A stretch of 64,000 nucleotides of DNA from SHAN690 sp041391765 (GCA_041391765.1 JAWKNJ010000029.1:1-64000), one strand, 5' to 3'. Shown: positions 9,355 through 19,202, numbered from the stretch's first letter. Notes: a model not told the origin generated them from the letters alone. Numbers and translations: made by a program.

Positions 9355-11082
9355 TTACTTGCCTTGCAGTTGTTCTCTAGCCATGTCCCTAAGCTCCTCG
9401 GCCTCCCTTCTAACGACTTCTGCGGCATGCCTAACTTCATCCACGGCAGGTTGTAGCAGGTGATCATATTCCTCTACCACAAGCGTGTCACTATCACAAT
9501 CCATGCATCGAAGTCCGTCAACTTCCATCATCCAATAGTGACCAACCATTTCAGGATCATACATGTTGGTTGCGTTGGGAATATCATCTATGAATCGCTT
9601 GGATGTCTCATCCAAATAAATGCTTGCACCTTCAGGCAAGTAGAGTTTCACCTCAACTTCCTGCGATCTGAGAAGGTTTTCAGAAGGAAAAGAGAAGTAA
9701 GCATTAAAGGATATGCTGTTGCTATCGTTGGTAAACAAGTAATCTATCGACTTGGCGTTTTCGCGCGCTTCTGAATATCCCGGTCCTCGGGAAGATCGCA
9801 CCAACTCCATATACGCCTGGTCAGTGGTAGAAGGAAGAACAGTCACATCCACATTCCCAATCAGAATATTGTCTCCCACACGTTTCATCATAAAATCATT
9901 GTTAGCGTAATAGGCTCGTTTTAGCGGAATGTTGAATGGGTCTTCACCAAGCTTTATAGTTATCGAACCATGCTTTAAACCTATAGATTGAAGCGGTATT
10001 GTATCAATCACTGCCTCTGCCTTAGAGAACGATTTCATCACTCCAAACCCGGAAAAAATGGCCATTACAATTCCTAAAAACCACAACCCAAACAAAGCAA
10101 GACCGAAATAGGGCACGCGACTATTTGGAAACAGCAATGCAAACCCGCCATATGCCAGTGCGATGAATGGAATACCCACCAACAGCAAAACGGAAGTAAT
10201 GGATAGCATCAACCACTCAGAGGCGTCAAAAACAAGATCTCCCAATTCGTAGACATCAAGTGACGAAGAATGAAAGTGAATCAAATCTGCACTGCCAACT
10301 AGCCCTGAAATCAGAATTACGACCACAAATACTCCTATGAGCAAAAACACTCCGCCCAAAATCTTACCTACTGCGTTGAAAACATTACGGAGAATATCAG
10401 CCAGCAGGTAAAGAAACCGATCAATTCCCCGAGCGAGCTTTTTTCCAGACCTCCTCGCAAATGGTCCGCCTTCGCGAGATATCCTCTCCCCGAAGTCGCT
10501 GATTTCCTTTTCTATGGAACGGCCAATACCACTGATGTCGATCGGTTGGCCTTTCATATGAAGTTTCTCAGCCGTGGTTTTGGCTTCCGGAACCACAAGC
10601 AAAAGGACGATGTAGAGAAATATTCCTAGCCCTCCAAAACCAATGCTGATGGCAAAGGCAAGCCTCACCCAAAGGGGATCAAGACCCACATAATATGCAA
10701 TTCCGGAACAAACCCCACCGATCACCTGATCATCCAAATCGCGATAAAACCGCTTGTTTTTGGCATCCTCCCGAAATGATTTTGAACTTCCCTGAGTCTC
10801 ACTTTCAAACTCTTCGCTTGACTCCTCAAACTGTTCCGGTCTTCCCATTATCTGGATCACATAATCCAGATCAGGCATGCTTATCACTGAACGCGAGCCG
10901 CCCAATCGCTCAGAAAAAAGTTCAGCAATTCGAGCCTCGATGTCATGCAGAATCTCATCCTTCCCGGGACTGTTGTTGTATAGTTTAGTAATCTGATTCA
11001 GATAATTAGACAGTGCCTCGTAGGCATCCTCATCTAATACGAATGCCTGACCACCCAAATTTACTTGTACTGTTTTTTTCAT
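9355..11082 (-). CDS. PspC-domain membrane protein
   Basis: 575 residues. Residues ~1-90 form a cytoplasmic region (starts MKKTVQVNLGGQAFVLDEDA) common to Bacteroidota PspC proteins. A PspC domain follows at ~105-165 (RDLDDQVIGGVCSGIAYYVG, then a hydrophobic helix). Further membrane segments lie around 225-250, 285-315 and 320-345. The C-terminal ~200 residues are a soluble, probably extracytoplasmic domain, ending in a charged helix (EVRHAAEVVRREAEELRDMA). PspC proteins respond to envelope stress; the target here is unknown. Its start codon overlaps the stop of the PadR gene upstream (ATGA), so the two are translationally coupled and the regulator very probably controls this gene. Confidence 0.88.
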   Translation of the reverse strand: MKKTVQVNLGGQAFVLDEDAYEALSNYLNQITKLYNNSPGKDEILHDIEARIAELFSERLGGSRSVISMPDLDYVIQIMGRPEQFEESSEEFESETQGSSKSFREDAKNKRFYRDLDDQVIGGVCSGIAYYVGLDPLWVRLAFAISIGFGGLGIFLYIVLLLVVPEAKTTAEKLHMKGQPIDISGIGRSIEKEISDFGERISREGGPFARRSGKKLARGIDRFLYLLADILRNVFNAVGKILGGVFLLIGVFVVVILISGLVGSADLIHFHSSSLDVYELGDLVFDASEWLMLSITSVLLLVGIPFIALAYGGFALLFPNSRVPYFGLALFGLWFLGIVMAIFSGFGVMKSFSKAEAVIDTIPLQSIGLKHGSITIKLGEDPFNIPLKRAYYANNDFMMKRVGDNILIGNVDVTVLPSTTDQAYMELVRSSRGPGYSEARENAKSIDYLFTNDSNSISFNAYFSFPSENLLRSQEVEVKLYLPEGASIYLDETSKRFIDDIPNATNMYDPEMVGHYWMMEVDGLRCMDCDSDTLVVEEYDHLLQPAVDEVRHAAEVVRREAEELRDMAREQLQGK

Positions 11083-11426
11083 TTTATCTCCGATGCATTT
11101 TCTTGGTTCATAATGGTATCCACTGCGTCTCGAAGCTCAATCCATGACGAACTGAGTTCACCGCAAAATGTTCTTCCTTGTTCTGTCAAGCTGTAGTACT
11201 TTCTCGGTGGTCCAGATTGTGATTCCTCCCACCTATAAGTGAGTAATCCGACATTTTTGAGACGAGTAAGCAATGGATAGAGCGTGCCTTCCACCACTAA
11301 CAACTTGGCTCCTTTCAGCGCCTCCAACAACTCCGAAGGATAAGCCTCTCCTTTTTTTAGAATAGCCAAGACACAGAATTCTAATATTCCTTTTCTAAGC
11401 TGAGCCTTTGAGTTTTCAATGTTCAT
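11079..11426 (-). CDS. PadR-family transcriptional regulator
   Basis: About 115 residues. The PadR winged helix is clear: LRKGILEFCVLAILKKGEAY, then LLVVEGTLYPLLTRL (recognition region) and GPPRKYYSLTEQG in the wing, with a short C-terminal dimerisation helix. I chose the ATG at 11426 because homology begins at MNIENSKAQLRKG and a TAnnTTTG box sits at 11442-11449; an upstream in-frame ATG at 11444 would overlap that box. The gene overlaps the PspC gene by 4 nt. PadR proteins commonly repress themselves and the neighbouring membrane-stress gene, and a perfect inverted repeat lies upstream at 11464-11482. The effector ligand is unknown. Confidence 0.9.
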   Translation of the reverse strand: MNIENSKAQLRKGILEFCVLAILKKGEAYPSELLEALKGAKLLVVEGTLYPLLTRLKNVGLLTYRWEESQSGPPRKYYSLTEQGRTFCGELSSSWIELRDAVDTIMNQENASEIK

Positions 11427-11441
11427 ATCATGAATTCCATG

Positions 11442-11449
11442 CAAACATA
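11442..11449 (-). promoter_or_regulatory. -7 promoter box of padR-pspC operon
   Basis: TATGTTTG matches the Bacteroidota -7 consensus TAnnTTTG exactly and lies 15 nt upstream of the chosen padR start. No clear -33 TTG is seen. Confidence 0.5.
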
Positions 11450-11463
11450 TATGTTTTACTTTA

Positions 11464-11482
11464 TACTATGCTTTACATAGTA
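11464..11482. promoter_or_regulatory. Inverted repeat, candidate PadR operator
   Basis: TACTATG-CTTTA-CATAGTA is a perfect 7-bp inverted repeat with a 5-bp spacer. It lies 15-33 bp upstream of the padR -7 box, where a repressor would block polymerase. PadR operators are often ATGT/ACAT-type palindromes. The link to this PadR is inferred from position. Confidence 0.45.
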
Positions 11483-11588
11483 CTAAATTATAACCATAAG
11501 TTGTTATACTGATATAAATCCTGTATTCAACTTACGAAGTCTAAGGCAATCTTTCAGATATTTGACCCATTCAAAAACCCAATTAACC

Positions 11589-12497
11589 ATGAAAAAACTA
11601 TCTGCCCTGCTACTTGTTTCCATGATAGGATTTGGATCGGTTTCTTTAGCTCAAGAAGAAGCTGAGAGCACACCCGATCGACCAACGAGAAACAATGTGA
11701 TCAAAACTCAACCACTAAAAACGCTTAGAACGGTTGGAACTGCATTCGCTCCGATTAACCTTAACCTTACCTATGAGCGGGTTCTGATTCCTAAACTCTC
11801 GGCAGCGTTAACATTGGAATATGGAATACCACGTGAGTTGAATTTCCCTGGCGCAATTGACCTTGACTCGGTTGGGCTCTCAACACCCGTTGTAAAAGGA
11901 TGGGGAATAAGTCCACAATTGAGATTTTACCCTGGAAAAAAGGGCGCACCAAGAGGATTCTATCTGGCTGCGGATTTTCAATACAAAAAATTCACAGTCG
12001 AGTCTGCGATCAGCTCTACAATGACAATTCCAATTACAGTAAACACCCCACCGTCAGGAACATCGACTGTGGATTTAATCTATCCGTTTGACTGGGATAT
12101 GACAGGATCCATGTCTATGTTGGGTGGAGGAATTGGTATTGGCACCCAATGGCTCGCAGGCGATAGGGTTGCCATTGATGTACTTTGGATAGGACTTGGT
12201 GTTAATAAGGTAACGTTTGGCTTTGATTTAGAAGGCACACTGCTTGACGAATCAACATTAGAAACGCAAATTGCACTGCAGCACGGTGTCTATTATGATG
12301 TCCCATCGGATGAGATTCCAGATTGGGGTGATTTAGCTGATGAATATGGCAGTGACATAGAAGATAATGTCAGTGATATCCCATTGTTTGGAAACAGCTT
12401 TCAAATTGACGGTGATGCGGATGGAATCCATATGACAATGGATGCACTTGTTCCTCGATTGAGACTTTTGAATTTCTCCATTGGTGTTGCTTTCTAA
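11589..12497 (+). CDS. Exported protein, probable outer-membrane beta-barrel
   Basis: 302 residues. Signal peptide MKKLSALLLVSMIGFGSVSLAQ, then a short acidic linker, then alternating amphipathic segments typical of a small barrel: NLTYERVLIPKLSAALTLEY, ISPQLRFYPGKKGAPRGFYL (like the DUF3575/'outer membrane protein' group), GGGIGIGTQWLAGDRVAIDV, and a final RLRLLNFSIGVAF ending in Phe. A ~60-residue acidic stretch (~230-285, SDEIPDWGDLADEYGSDIED) interrupts the barrel and may be a long loop. I chose the ATG at 11589, since the upstream in-frame ATG at 11562 would add a non-signal extension. A strong terminator follows at 12523. Precise role unknown. Confidence 0.75.
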   Translation: MKKLSALLLVSMIGFGSVSLAQEEAESTPDRPTRNNVIKTQPLKTLRTVGTAFAPINLNLTYERVLIPKLSAALTLEYGIPRELNFPGAIDLDSVGLSTPVVKGWGISPQLRFYPGKKGAPRGFYLAADFQYKKFTVESAISSTMTIPITVNTPPSGTSTVDLIYPFDWDMTGSMSMLGGGIGIGTQWLAGDRVAIDVLWIGLGVNKVTFGFDLEGTLLDESTLETQIALQHGVYYDVPSDEIPDWGDLADEYGSDIEDNVSDIPLFGNSFQIDGDADGIHMTMDALVPRLRLLNFSIGVAF

Positions 12498-12522
12498 GTT
12501 GCCAGGAGAATAGCTCTTGTAT

Positions 12523-12553
12523 AAGCCTTCCGATTCGGAGGGCTTATTTTTTT
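12523..12553 (+). terminator. Rho-independent terminator after the 11589-12497 gene
   Basis: A 10-bp stem (AAGCCTTCCG / CGGAGGGCTT, one G-T pair) with a 3-nt ATT loop, followed by A and seven T. Confidence 0.85.
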
Positions 12554-12612
12554 ATTCCAACTAATCAATGTTCTCTCATACATTGTTGAAAATGCAGAGT
12601 TACTTGGTGAAG

Positions 12613-15102
12613 TTATCTCACGAGGGTAAAGCTCCCTCGAAACTCCTGTCGATCCACATCCACCACTACCTGATCCTTAAACTCCATGATGTAATAGTAA
12701 ACACCCTCAGAAGCCTGTTGACCATTAATATATCCGTCCCAACCGGTAGCTATCTCTGAGCTTTGGTGGACCAACTGACCCCATCGATTGAATATGATCA
12801 GATTGTAAGTATGAATGTCGCAATCGCTTGTCACTACCCACGTATCATTGATTCCATCTTCATTTGGGCTAAACACATTCATTGTCTCAACTCCGCACTC
12901 AATGTCTTCACAGAATAAATCACTAACGTCAACGCCTATCCTCGCAGCGCTGGTGCAAGGACCGCGCGTTATGGTCACGAAGTAATCCCGACTTTCAACA
13001 CCAGCCTGAACGGTTCCTGACGTATCTCCTGTATTCCAATTGTAGGTTGCCCCAGCAGCTCGTGCATCTAACGTAATGAGATCAAGGTCGCATATAGCTG
13101 TGTCATTTCCCAGAAAACTAGGGAGGTTACCCAAATAGTCAACCTGCATAACATCAGTTCGGCTGCCGCACAAGCTGGTCGCGATAACGCTTACCTTTTC
13201 GGAGGTATCAACAACATATGAATTCGAAGTTGATGAATCGGGCCAGATGTAAGCAACACCTGCTAAAACCGGAACACTCAGCGTCAATGCCTTGCTTGAA
13301 CAGATCACAGTATCTGCAAGTAGCAGAGTATCTGGTGGTGATAATGCAAAGGTGACATTTGCCACCGCCAAAACGAAACCGCATTCATTTGTAGCACTCA
13401 GACCATATGTGCCACTTGTCATGACAAAAATTGAATCAATCGTATCACCGGTAGACCATTTATAAGCAACCGAGTCAGATACCAGAGCTTTTAAGACATA
13501 ACCCGACTGATCGCATAAGATGGTGTCAGGTCCGATGTCAACGGTGGGTGGTGCCTGCACGGATACAACAAGCGTATCCGACAATGTATCACAAACTCCA
13601 AACACCGTAACCCAAATAGTCGTATCAACGCTTATCGTCTGCAATGGGTTGATATCCCCACCACGCCACAAATAGGTAGCTCCAACTTCATTTACGTCAA
13701 GAATCAAAGGAATTGAACTACAAATCACTGTATCTAAACCAAGATTGAGAGATCCGGAAGGCTGAATTGTGACGTTGCGATAGTTCGTATCTGCAAAACC
13801 ATTCTTCCAAATAATTAACTCAACCAAAAAGTTCCCTGTATCGGTGAAATGGTGCATTGGGAAAAGTTGAGTGGAGGTGTCGTTTGTTCCACTGACCACA
13901 TCTCCAAAATTCCATATTACTGAGTCAACACCAACGGTGTCTGTACTGAACGAAACTGAATCGCCAAAACACAATCGATCAAATTGAATTAGTGAACTCA
14001 GGTAGGAGGAGACAAACGCTGGAGTACCCTGTCTACAAAGCGTTCCGGGACTTAATAAGACTATGGAATCCGTGAAGTTGCATGAAGCGCCAAGCTCATC
14101 TGGAGACACAACAGCAGCCATGGCTGAGATTACTGGTTTCGTGTAATATATTCTCTTATCGGGTCCCAACTGCAAGCCCCTTCCCGTTCCAAAATCAGAT
14201 GATAATAAAACCTCTGATGCGCTTATTGCAGCCGCTGTTCCAAATGTTAAGTCATATTGATACAACCCTCCATTAAACAGGCCAGCGCTAACGTAAAGCC
14301 TTAGGCCATTCGGTGAAAACTCCAATCCATACGCGGCCGTAAGGTTAGTCGTAGAGATTTGAATCGGATTTGAAACAGTTCCTGTTTGCTGGTCAAAATC
14401 GAAAACTTCAACCACCCCATCAACTGCTAGAGCCGCAGCGAATCTTGACCCATCGAGCGAAAACTTGGAATATCCTATCTGTCCCGTGGTATAACTGGAC
14501 CCAGCGTTGGAGCTTACTGCTATAGTATTTATCCCTGCACCTGTAATTTCATATGCCAACCAGGTTGTACCTGCGAATGAATGTGACATCAGCCAAAAAC
14601 CATTCGGCTGACTAACACAGGCAAGTTGCTCAGTGCATGGCTGATGAAGTAAGATGTTTTTTTCTGCAGCAACTACGTCACCGAATCCTCCATTTAAAGA
14701 CATGTCAACAGCAGAATAGCGTAAACCAGAAGCCCCAAGGTTTTCAAGGGCATCAGTGGTGAATAAATAATATATGGTTGACGAACCAGGCTTCTTTACT
14801 ATCAATGATGACTGAGCAGAACTTTCATTTCCTAATAGTCCTGTGCCATTAGGCATGACGTTGTGGTTCCGATCCCATACAGAATCGCCATCACTGTAAA
14901 AAAGTAGGTTACCGAATGCATCTGAGATTGAACTGCAGCCTTCCGGGGCCATCATATCGCTACCAGAGGCTGCAACCACGCCAGATTCGGAAAAATGAAT
15001 TCCGGCATTATCACCAAAAAACCACCAATCAGCGGGTGTTTGGCAACACACGCTATTAGAAAACAAATAGAGAATGGCGAACAAGGAAATTGACCTCAAC
15101 AC
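12613..15102 (-). CDS. T9SS type B cargo protein with PKD-like repeats and CHU_C sorting domain
   Basis: 829 residues. Signal peptide ISLFAILYLFSNSVCC. The N-terminal ~370 residues (ADWWFFGDNAGIHFSESG, FSPNGLRLYVSAG, GPDKRIYYTKP) form the beta-propeller-like domain common to large Bacteroidota secreted proteins. A PKD module (VDSVIWNFGD) and about four ~80-residue Ig-like units follow. The last ~90 residues are a CHU_C type B sorting domain (NVFSPNEDGINDTWVV, LIIFNRWGQLVHQS, GWDGYINGQQASEGVYYY), which sends the protein through T9SS. The start appears to be GTG at 15102, preceded by a TACTTTTG box at 15126-15133. Likely a surface-attached adhesin or structural protein; ligand unknown. Confidence 0.88.
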   Translation of the reverse strand: MLRSISLFAILYLFSNSVCCQTPADWWFFGDNAGIHFSESGVVAASGSDMMAPEGCSSISDAFGNLLFYSDGDSVWDRNHNVMPNGTGLLGNESSAQSSLIVKKPGSSTIYYLFTTDALENLGASGLRYSAVDMSLNGGFGDVVAAEKNILLHQPCTEQLACVSQPNGFWLMSHSFAGTTWLAYEITGAGINTIAVSSNAGSSYTTGQIGYSKFSLDGSRFAAALAVDGVVEVFDFDQQTGTVSNPIQISTTNLTAAYGLEFSPNGLRLYVSAGLFNGGLYQYDLTFGTAAAISASEVLLSSDFGTGRGLQLGPDKRIYYTKPVISAMAAVVSPDELGASCNFTDSIVLLSPGTLCRQGTPAFVSSYLSSLIQFDRLCFGDSVSFSTDTVGVDSVIWNFGDVVSGTNDTSTQLFPMHHFTDTGNFLVELIIWKNGFADTNYRNVTIQPSGSLNLGLDTVICSSIPLILDVNEVGATYLWRGGDINPLQTISVDTTIWVTVFGVCDTLSDTLVVSVQAPPTVDIGPDTILCDQSGYVLKALVSDSVAYKWSTGDTIDSIFVMTSGTYGLSATNECGFVLAVANVTFALSPPDTLLLADTVICSSKALTLSVPVLAGVAYIWPDSSTSNSYVVDTSEKVSVIATSLCGSRTDVMQVDYLGNLPSFLGNDTAICDLDLITLDARAAGATYNWNTGDTSGTVQAGVESRDYFVTITRGPCTSAARIGVDVSDLFCEDIECGVETMNVFSPNEDGINDTWVVTSDCDIHTYNLIIFNRWGQLVHQSSEIATGWDGYINGQQASEGVYYYIMEFKDQVVVDVDRQEFRGSFTLVR

Positions 15103-15125
15103 AATCAGTAGACGATTATTGGCTG

Positions 15126-15133
15126 CAAAAGTA
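15126..15133 (-). promoter_or_regulatory. -7 promoter box upstream of the type B cargo gene
   Basis: TACTTTTG, exact TAnnTTTG match, 23 nt upstream of the GTG start at 15102. Confidence 0.45.
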
Positions 15134-15175
15134 GTTGTAATGCTACCTTTTACATTACGACATCATTATGGATTA

Positions 15176-17149
15176 TCAACGTTCGAGTTGGGAATTGATC
15201 GATTCAATTTCCTTGCCGGCCTTTTCCCAGCGCTGCATATACTCTTCCAACTTCTTCTGCAACTCTGAATGCTGGTGAAACAAGTCATTTCCCTCTTGGC
15301 TTTTTGCGACTTCTGGGCTGCTTAATTTTTCTTCCAATTGCTGGAGCTCTAATTCTTTGGATTCGATTTTTTGTTCCAAGGCACCTACAGAATTCTTCAA
15401 CCGCTTTAATTCCTTTTCTTTTTCTCGCCTTTGTTGATTGTTCAGTGAGCTGCTATTGGCAGGCTCAGGTGATACCAATTTTGGTTTTTCCTTCTCCTTC
15501 TTAGCTTCGACATTTCCCTCAAATTCTCTGAATGACTGGATGTGATAGCTGGCCAAGAAGTCGTCAATGGAACCGATGTGTTCTTTGACGCGCCCGTCTT
15601 TAAATTCAAATGTTCGATCCGTCAAACCTTTCAGAAACTCTCGATCATGGCTTACCACGATCAACGTTCCATTGTATTCAATGAGCGCCTTTTTCAATAC
15701 TTCTTTAGCGCTGATGTCCAAGTGGTTTGTAGGCTCATCGAGAATCAACAGGTTACATTCCTTAAGCAGCAACCTAGCTAATGCCAATCGACTCTTTTCT
15801 CCTCCGCTCAACACTTTGACTTTCTTGTCATAGTCCTCAGGTCCAAAAAGGAATGCACCTAACAATGCACGAACGCGATGAATCTTTGCCATCTCACCCG
15901 TGGCCTCATTCTCGATCGTTTTTTCCACGGTAAGCTCCTGATCCAGTGTTTTTTCTTGCACCTGAGCATAATAACCAACTTCCACGTTATGACCGGTAAA
16001 CAAGTCACCAATGCCACCCTCATCACCCACGATCATCTTGATCATAGTCGTTTTACCCTGACCGTTTCTACCTACGAACGCGATGCGCTCGCCTCTGAAA
16101 ATGTCAAAATCCACCTTAGAGAATATCTTCTTCTCACCATAGGATTTACCGCAATCGCGCGCCCTAACTGCAACGTCACCTGAACGAGGAGCTGGTGGGA
16201 ATCGGAATCGAATTGCATTTGCATCTGATTCGTCTATCTCCACTCGATCAATCTTATCAAGTTGCTTGATCTTACTTTGAACCTGCTTTGCCTTGGTATT
16301 CTTCGCTCGAAATCGCTCGATGAAGCGTTCTTGTTGCGCTATGTATTTCTGCTGATTTTCATAGGCAGCCTTTTGCTGATCAATACGCTCTTGTCTCAAG
16401 TTAACGAACTTGGAATACCCAACGCTGTAGTCATATATCCGCCCCTTCACTATTTCCACCGTGCGATTCGTGATGTTGTCCAAAAACATACGGTCGTGAC
16501 TGATCATCATGATGGCCCCTGGATACTCAATAAAGAAGTCCTCCAACCATAAAATCGAGTCAATGTCAAGGTGGTTGGTTGGCTCGTCCAAAAGCAACAA
16601 ATCCGGTTGCTCGATGATGAGTTTTGCCAACTCCACTCGCATCTGCCAGCCTCCGCTGAACTCAGAAATATTGCGATCGAAGTCTTCGCGTTTGAATCCC
16701 AATCCCAACAGTACCTTTTCTGCTTTCTGCTCCCCTTTTCCATCATCAATAACTTCCAATCGCATGTGGATATAACCAAGCTCATCAATGATGCGCTGAT
16801 AAGAATCTGCTTCGTAATCCGTCCTTTCGATGAGTTCTTTTTGGATCTGCTCCTCTCTGATTTTCAGATCATTTAGCTCCTTAAATGCCTTTTGCGTTTC
16901 AGTCCAAACGGTTTGCGAACCTTCGAAAATCATTTCTTGAGGAAGGTATCCGATTTTTCTTCCATCTGGAATCACCACGACACCACTATCAGGCTCTTGA
17001 AATCCTAAAATGATTTTGAGCAGGGTACTCTTTCCAACTCCATTTTTACCTACCAATCCGATTCTATCGCGCTCATTGATAACAAGCGAAACATCCTTGA
17101 ATAGGTCAATCCCACTGAAGGAAACTGAAATGTTATTTATACTTATCAC
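15176..17149 (-). CDS. ABC-F family ATPase (ribosome-associated, Uup/EttA type)
   Basis: About 657 residues with two ABC modules and no membrane segments. The first has Walker A GKNGVGKST (~34-42), signature FSGGWQMRVELAK and Walker B LLLLDEPTNHLDIDS. A charged linker helix follows (QQKYIAQQERFIERFRAKNT, the ABC-F 'P-site tRNA interaction' linker). The second module has GRNGQGKTT, LSGGEKSRLALAR and LLILDEPTNHLDI. A C-terminal coiled coil (~565-655, EKEKELKRLKNSVGALEQ) resembles that of Uup. ABC-F proteins act on the ribosome to relieve stalling or give antibiotic protection; which applies here is unknown. I take GTG at 17149 (MISINNISVSF) as start; a TACCTTTG box at 17156-17163 then leaves almost no leader. 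Confidence 0.9.
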   Translation of the reverse strand: MISINNISVSFSGIDLFKDVSLVINERDRIGLVGKNGVGKSTLLKIILGFQEPDSGVVVIPDGRKIGYLPQEMIFEGSQTVWTETQKAFKELNDLKIREEQIQKELIERTDYEADSYQRIIDELGYIHMRLEVIDDGKGEQKAEKVLLGLGFKREDFDRNISEFSGGWQMRVELAKLIIEQPDLLLLDEPTNHLDIDSILWLEDFFIEYPGAIMMISHDRMFLDNITNRTVEIVKGRIYDYSVGYSKFVNLRQERIDQQKAAYENQQKYIAQQERFIERFRAKNTKAKQVQSKIKQLDKIDRVEIDESDANAIRFRFPPAPRSGDVAVRARDCGKSYGEKKIFSKVDFDIFRGERIAFVGRNGQGKTTMIKMIVGDEGGIGDLFTGHNVEVGYYAQVQEKTLDQELTVEKTIENEATGEMAKIHRVRALLGAFLFGPEDYDKKVKVLSGGEKSRLALARLLLKECNLLILDEPTNHLDISAKEVLKKALIEYNGTLIVVSHDREFLKGLTDRTFEFKDGRVKEHIGSIDDFLASYHIQSFREFEGNVEAKKEKEKPKLVSPEPANSSSLNNQQRREKEKELKRLKNSVGALEQKIESKELELQQLEEKLSSPEVAKSQEGNDLFHQHSELQKKLEEYMQRWEKAGKEIESINSQLER

Positions 17150-17155
17150 GGGGCG

Positions 17156-17163
17156 CAAAGGTA
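17156..17163 (-). promoter_or_regulatory. -7 promoter box of ABC-F gene (near-leaderless)
   Basis: TACCTTTG matches TAnnTTTG. It ends 6 nt before the GTG start at 17149, so the transcript would have almost no 5' leader. Confidence 0.5.
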
Positions 17164-17192
17164 AAAGCGCGTACCATGCTCCATCCGTAGGA

Positions 17193-19166
17193 TCAGTCTT
17201 TCACAAACTTTTCTTTTAACAGGATATTATCATTGGACTTGATGACCACGTAATACACCCCAGAAGAAAAGTGAGAGATATTGAATCGAAGCTCATTCTT
17301 TCCCTCAATAACGGTCGTGTTAAGCAATGACGAATGCAATCTTCCGTTAACGTCATACACATCGACATTCAACCTTGAGGTTTGAGGATTATCAAATTCA
17401 AACGTGATGTAATCCAGTGTAGGATTTGGAAATATCCGCGGTTTTGATTTAACGACCTCTTGGGTGCCTAGCGGATAATAGTTTCCATGTATCAACACGA
17501 AGGAGTCACCATTCACGATGTAAATAGTACTACCGCTCCCATCTGAAGTGCTATCGATTTCGATTGGATACTTCAGTTCACTGATCCATGTCCCCGCCCT
17601 TTGTGATCCGTAACTGAAATAGCCAGCTGCCCAAACCGTATTCAACTCATTAAACTTTCTCTGCAACCCAATGTAGTCGCCCCAACGCTCATCATTTCCG
17701 CCCAACATGTTCACGTAGGTCGATCCCTTCTTCAATGTTTGAAGTGGCCCATAAACTCTCTCACTGTTGTAAAGTATGGCCGAATTACCTGCAAAATCCG
17801 TCTCCGAAGTGTGATTAAAATTGATCACAAAATCACGCGCATTGAGGTTTGTTCCTACAAATTCGATGTTTGGAAATCCAAACTCTTTCACAGGGTCAGA
17901 AATTATTCTTGCGCTGAGTGTTGGGTTGTAAGCATCTGCAATTACACCGTGGTAAATGCTCGCATTTCCGTTATTATGATCGATTGAATTCCCAACGAAT
18001 TGAATTTCATTTTGCACCCTTACGGCACCCAGCGCTCGCGCATCATTCGTCCAAAATGTTTGATTTCCTGCTTGATCAGCATAGGGTGGAATTCCATAGT
18101 TCACATCCGATTTCAACAACGTGATTTCAGTTCCGGTAGGGTCATCTATGGTACCAGTAACACGCACCAACCAAACTGAGTCGTTTGATAACGCTCGTGG
18201 TCGATTAGAAATGAAAAACATGTCATCATCTGAGGGTCCATTCGCTGTCTTAACAGGTCTCAGGTAGCGGAGTTTTTTACCTCCATATTCAATATCGCTT
18301 ATAACCTTTGTATCGAGCGTTTGCGCACCGGCATAGGCACCATCCAAATCAATTTGCCAGATCACCGTTTGATCAAAGTCGGTTACCCAATCTCCTCCAT
18401 TCAATTGATTTAAAGTCAAATACATCGAATGATTATTAAATGCTACCTGAGGATAGTCAGTCCATGTGCCATCGTTCAAAGGATTACCCGTTAATCGATA
18501 GGCATACCAATTTCCGCTTGGATAGTTTGTCTCAGAAAAAGCGATAATGGAAGAACTATTAATGGAGTCGCGACCGCTCAAAAACATCATGAAAAACCGA
18601 TCAGCGTGAGGATCATAATATAACTTGGGATCAAATGCATCATTGAGCACCAACCCTGATTCGGTGTAGCCTGAAATAAATGCCAAAAGCGAAGGATGCG
18701 GATTGGTCGACTTGAATAGGAATGAATCATTCACCATGTCATATCCCCAAAGCTGCGTATTCCATGAAACCAAGAGGTGACCTGCATTAGAAATGGCGAG
18801 CGTATTATCGTTGGGTGTTCCCCCTTGAAGGTTAGCATCATTCAAAAAGAAACGAGCCGGAAAACTGTCTGCAATTGTTAGCGAGTCCTTATCAGCCCTT
18901 ATGGCAGACCAAATGTCAGGTAGACTGGATACTTTTTTAGGATATAGCTCCGCTGATCTTTCTTTAAGTCGGATTAGTTGCGCCTTTTCTCCTTCACCTC
19001 CCGGAAATGGTGCTTGAACTTGCCTGATGGTTGCATCTGCAGGATTGAAGTCATTCGTATTCACTCGCCATGAATCTGTGACTTTTATTTTGGTAACCTT
19101 CACTTCGCCTTGTTGAGCGAAGACAGGTATTGAAGTGATGATCAAGGCAAAAAGCAAGTAGCGCAT
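17193..19166 (-). CDS. Exported protein with T9SS type A sorting domain
   Basis: 657 residues. Signal peptide MRYLLFALIITSIPVFAQ. The central part (~90-540) is a beta-rich domain with YDPHADRFFMMFLSGRD, ISNRPRALSNDSVWLVRVTG and GGNDERWGDYIGLQRKFNE. I read it as a propeller-like surface domain but cannot name a family. The last ~80 residues are a type A sorting tail: PRIFPNPTLDYITFEF, VDVYDVNGRLHSSLL, LRFNISHFSSGVYYVVI, ending KEKFVKD, which directs T9SS export and surface attachment. It lies just upstream of the ABC-F gene on the same strand (43 nt between), but that gene has its own promoter box. Function unknown. Confidence 0.85.
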   Translation of the reverse strand: MRYLLFALIITSIPVFAQQGEVKVTKIKVTDSWRVNTNDFNPADATIRQVQAPFPGGEGEKAQLIRLKERSAELYPKKVSSLPDIWSAIRADKDSLTIADSFPARFFLNDANLQGGTPNDNTLAISNAGHLLVSWNTQLWGYDMVNDSFLFKSTNPHPSLLAFISGYTESGLVLNDAFDPKLYYDPHADRFFMMFLSGRDSINSSSIIAFSETNYPSGNWYAYRLTGNPLNDGTWTDYPQVAFNNHSMYLTLNQLNGGDWVTDFDQTVIWQIDLDGAYAGAQTLDTKVISDIEYGGKKLRYLRPVKTANGPSDDDMFFISNRPRALSNDSVWLVRVTGTIDDPTGTEITLLKSDVNYGIPPYADQAGNQTFWTNDARALGAVRVQNEIQFVGNSIDHNNGNASIYHGVIADAYNPTLSARIISDPVKEFGFPNIEFVGTNLNARDFVINFNHTSETDFAGNSAILYNSERVYGPLQTLKKGSTYVNMLGGNDERWGDYIGLQRKFNELNTVWAAGYFSYGSQRAGTWISELKYPIEIDSTSDGSGSTIYIVNGDSFVLIHGNYYPLGTQEVVKSKPRIFPNPTLDYITFEFDNPQTSRLNVDVYDVNGRLHSSLLNTTVIEGKNELRFNISHFSSGVYYVVIKSNDNILLKEKFVKD

Positions 19167-19202
19167 GTCGAAAAAATATGGTCTAAAAGTAATAGACGAA
19201 GG

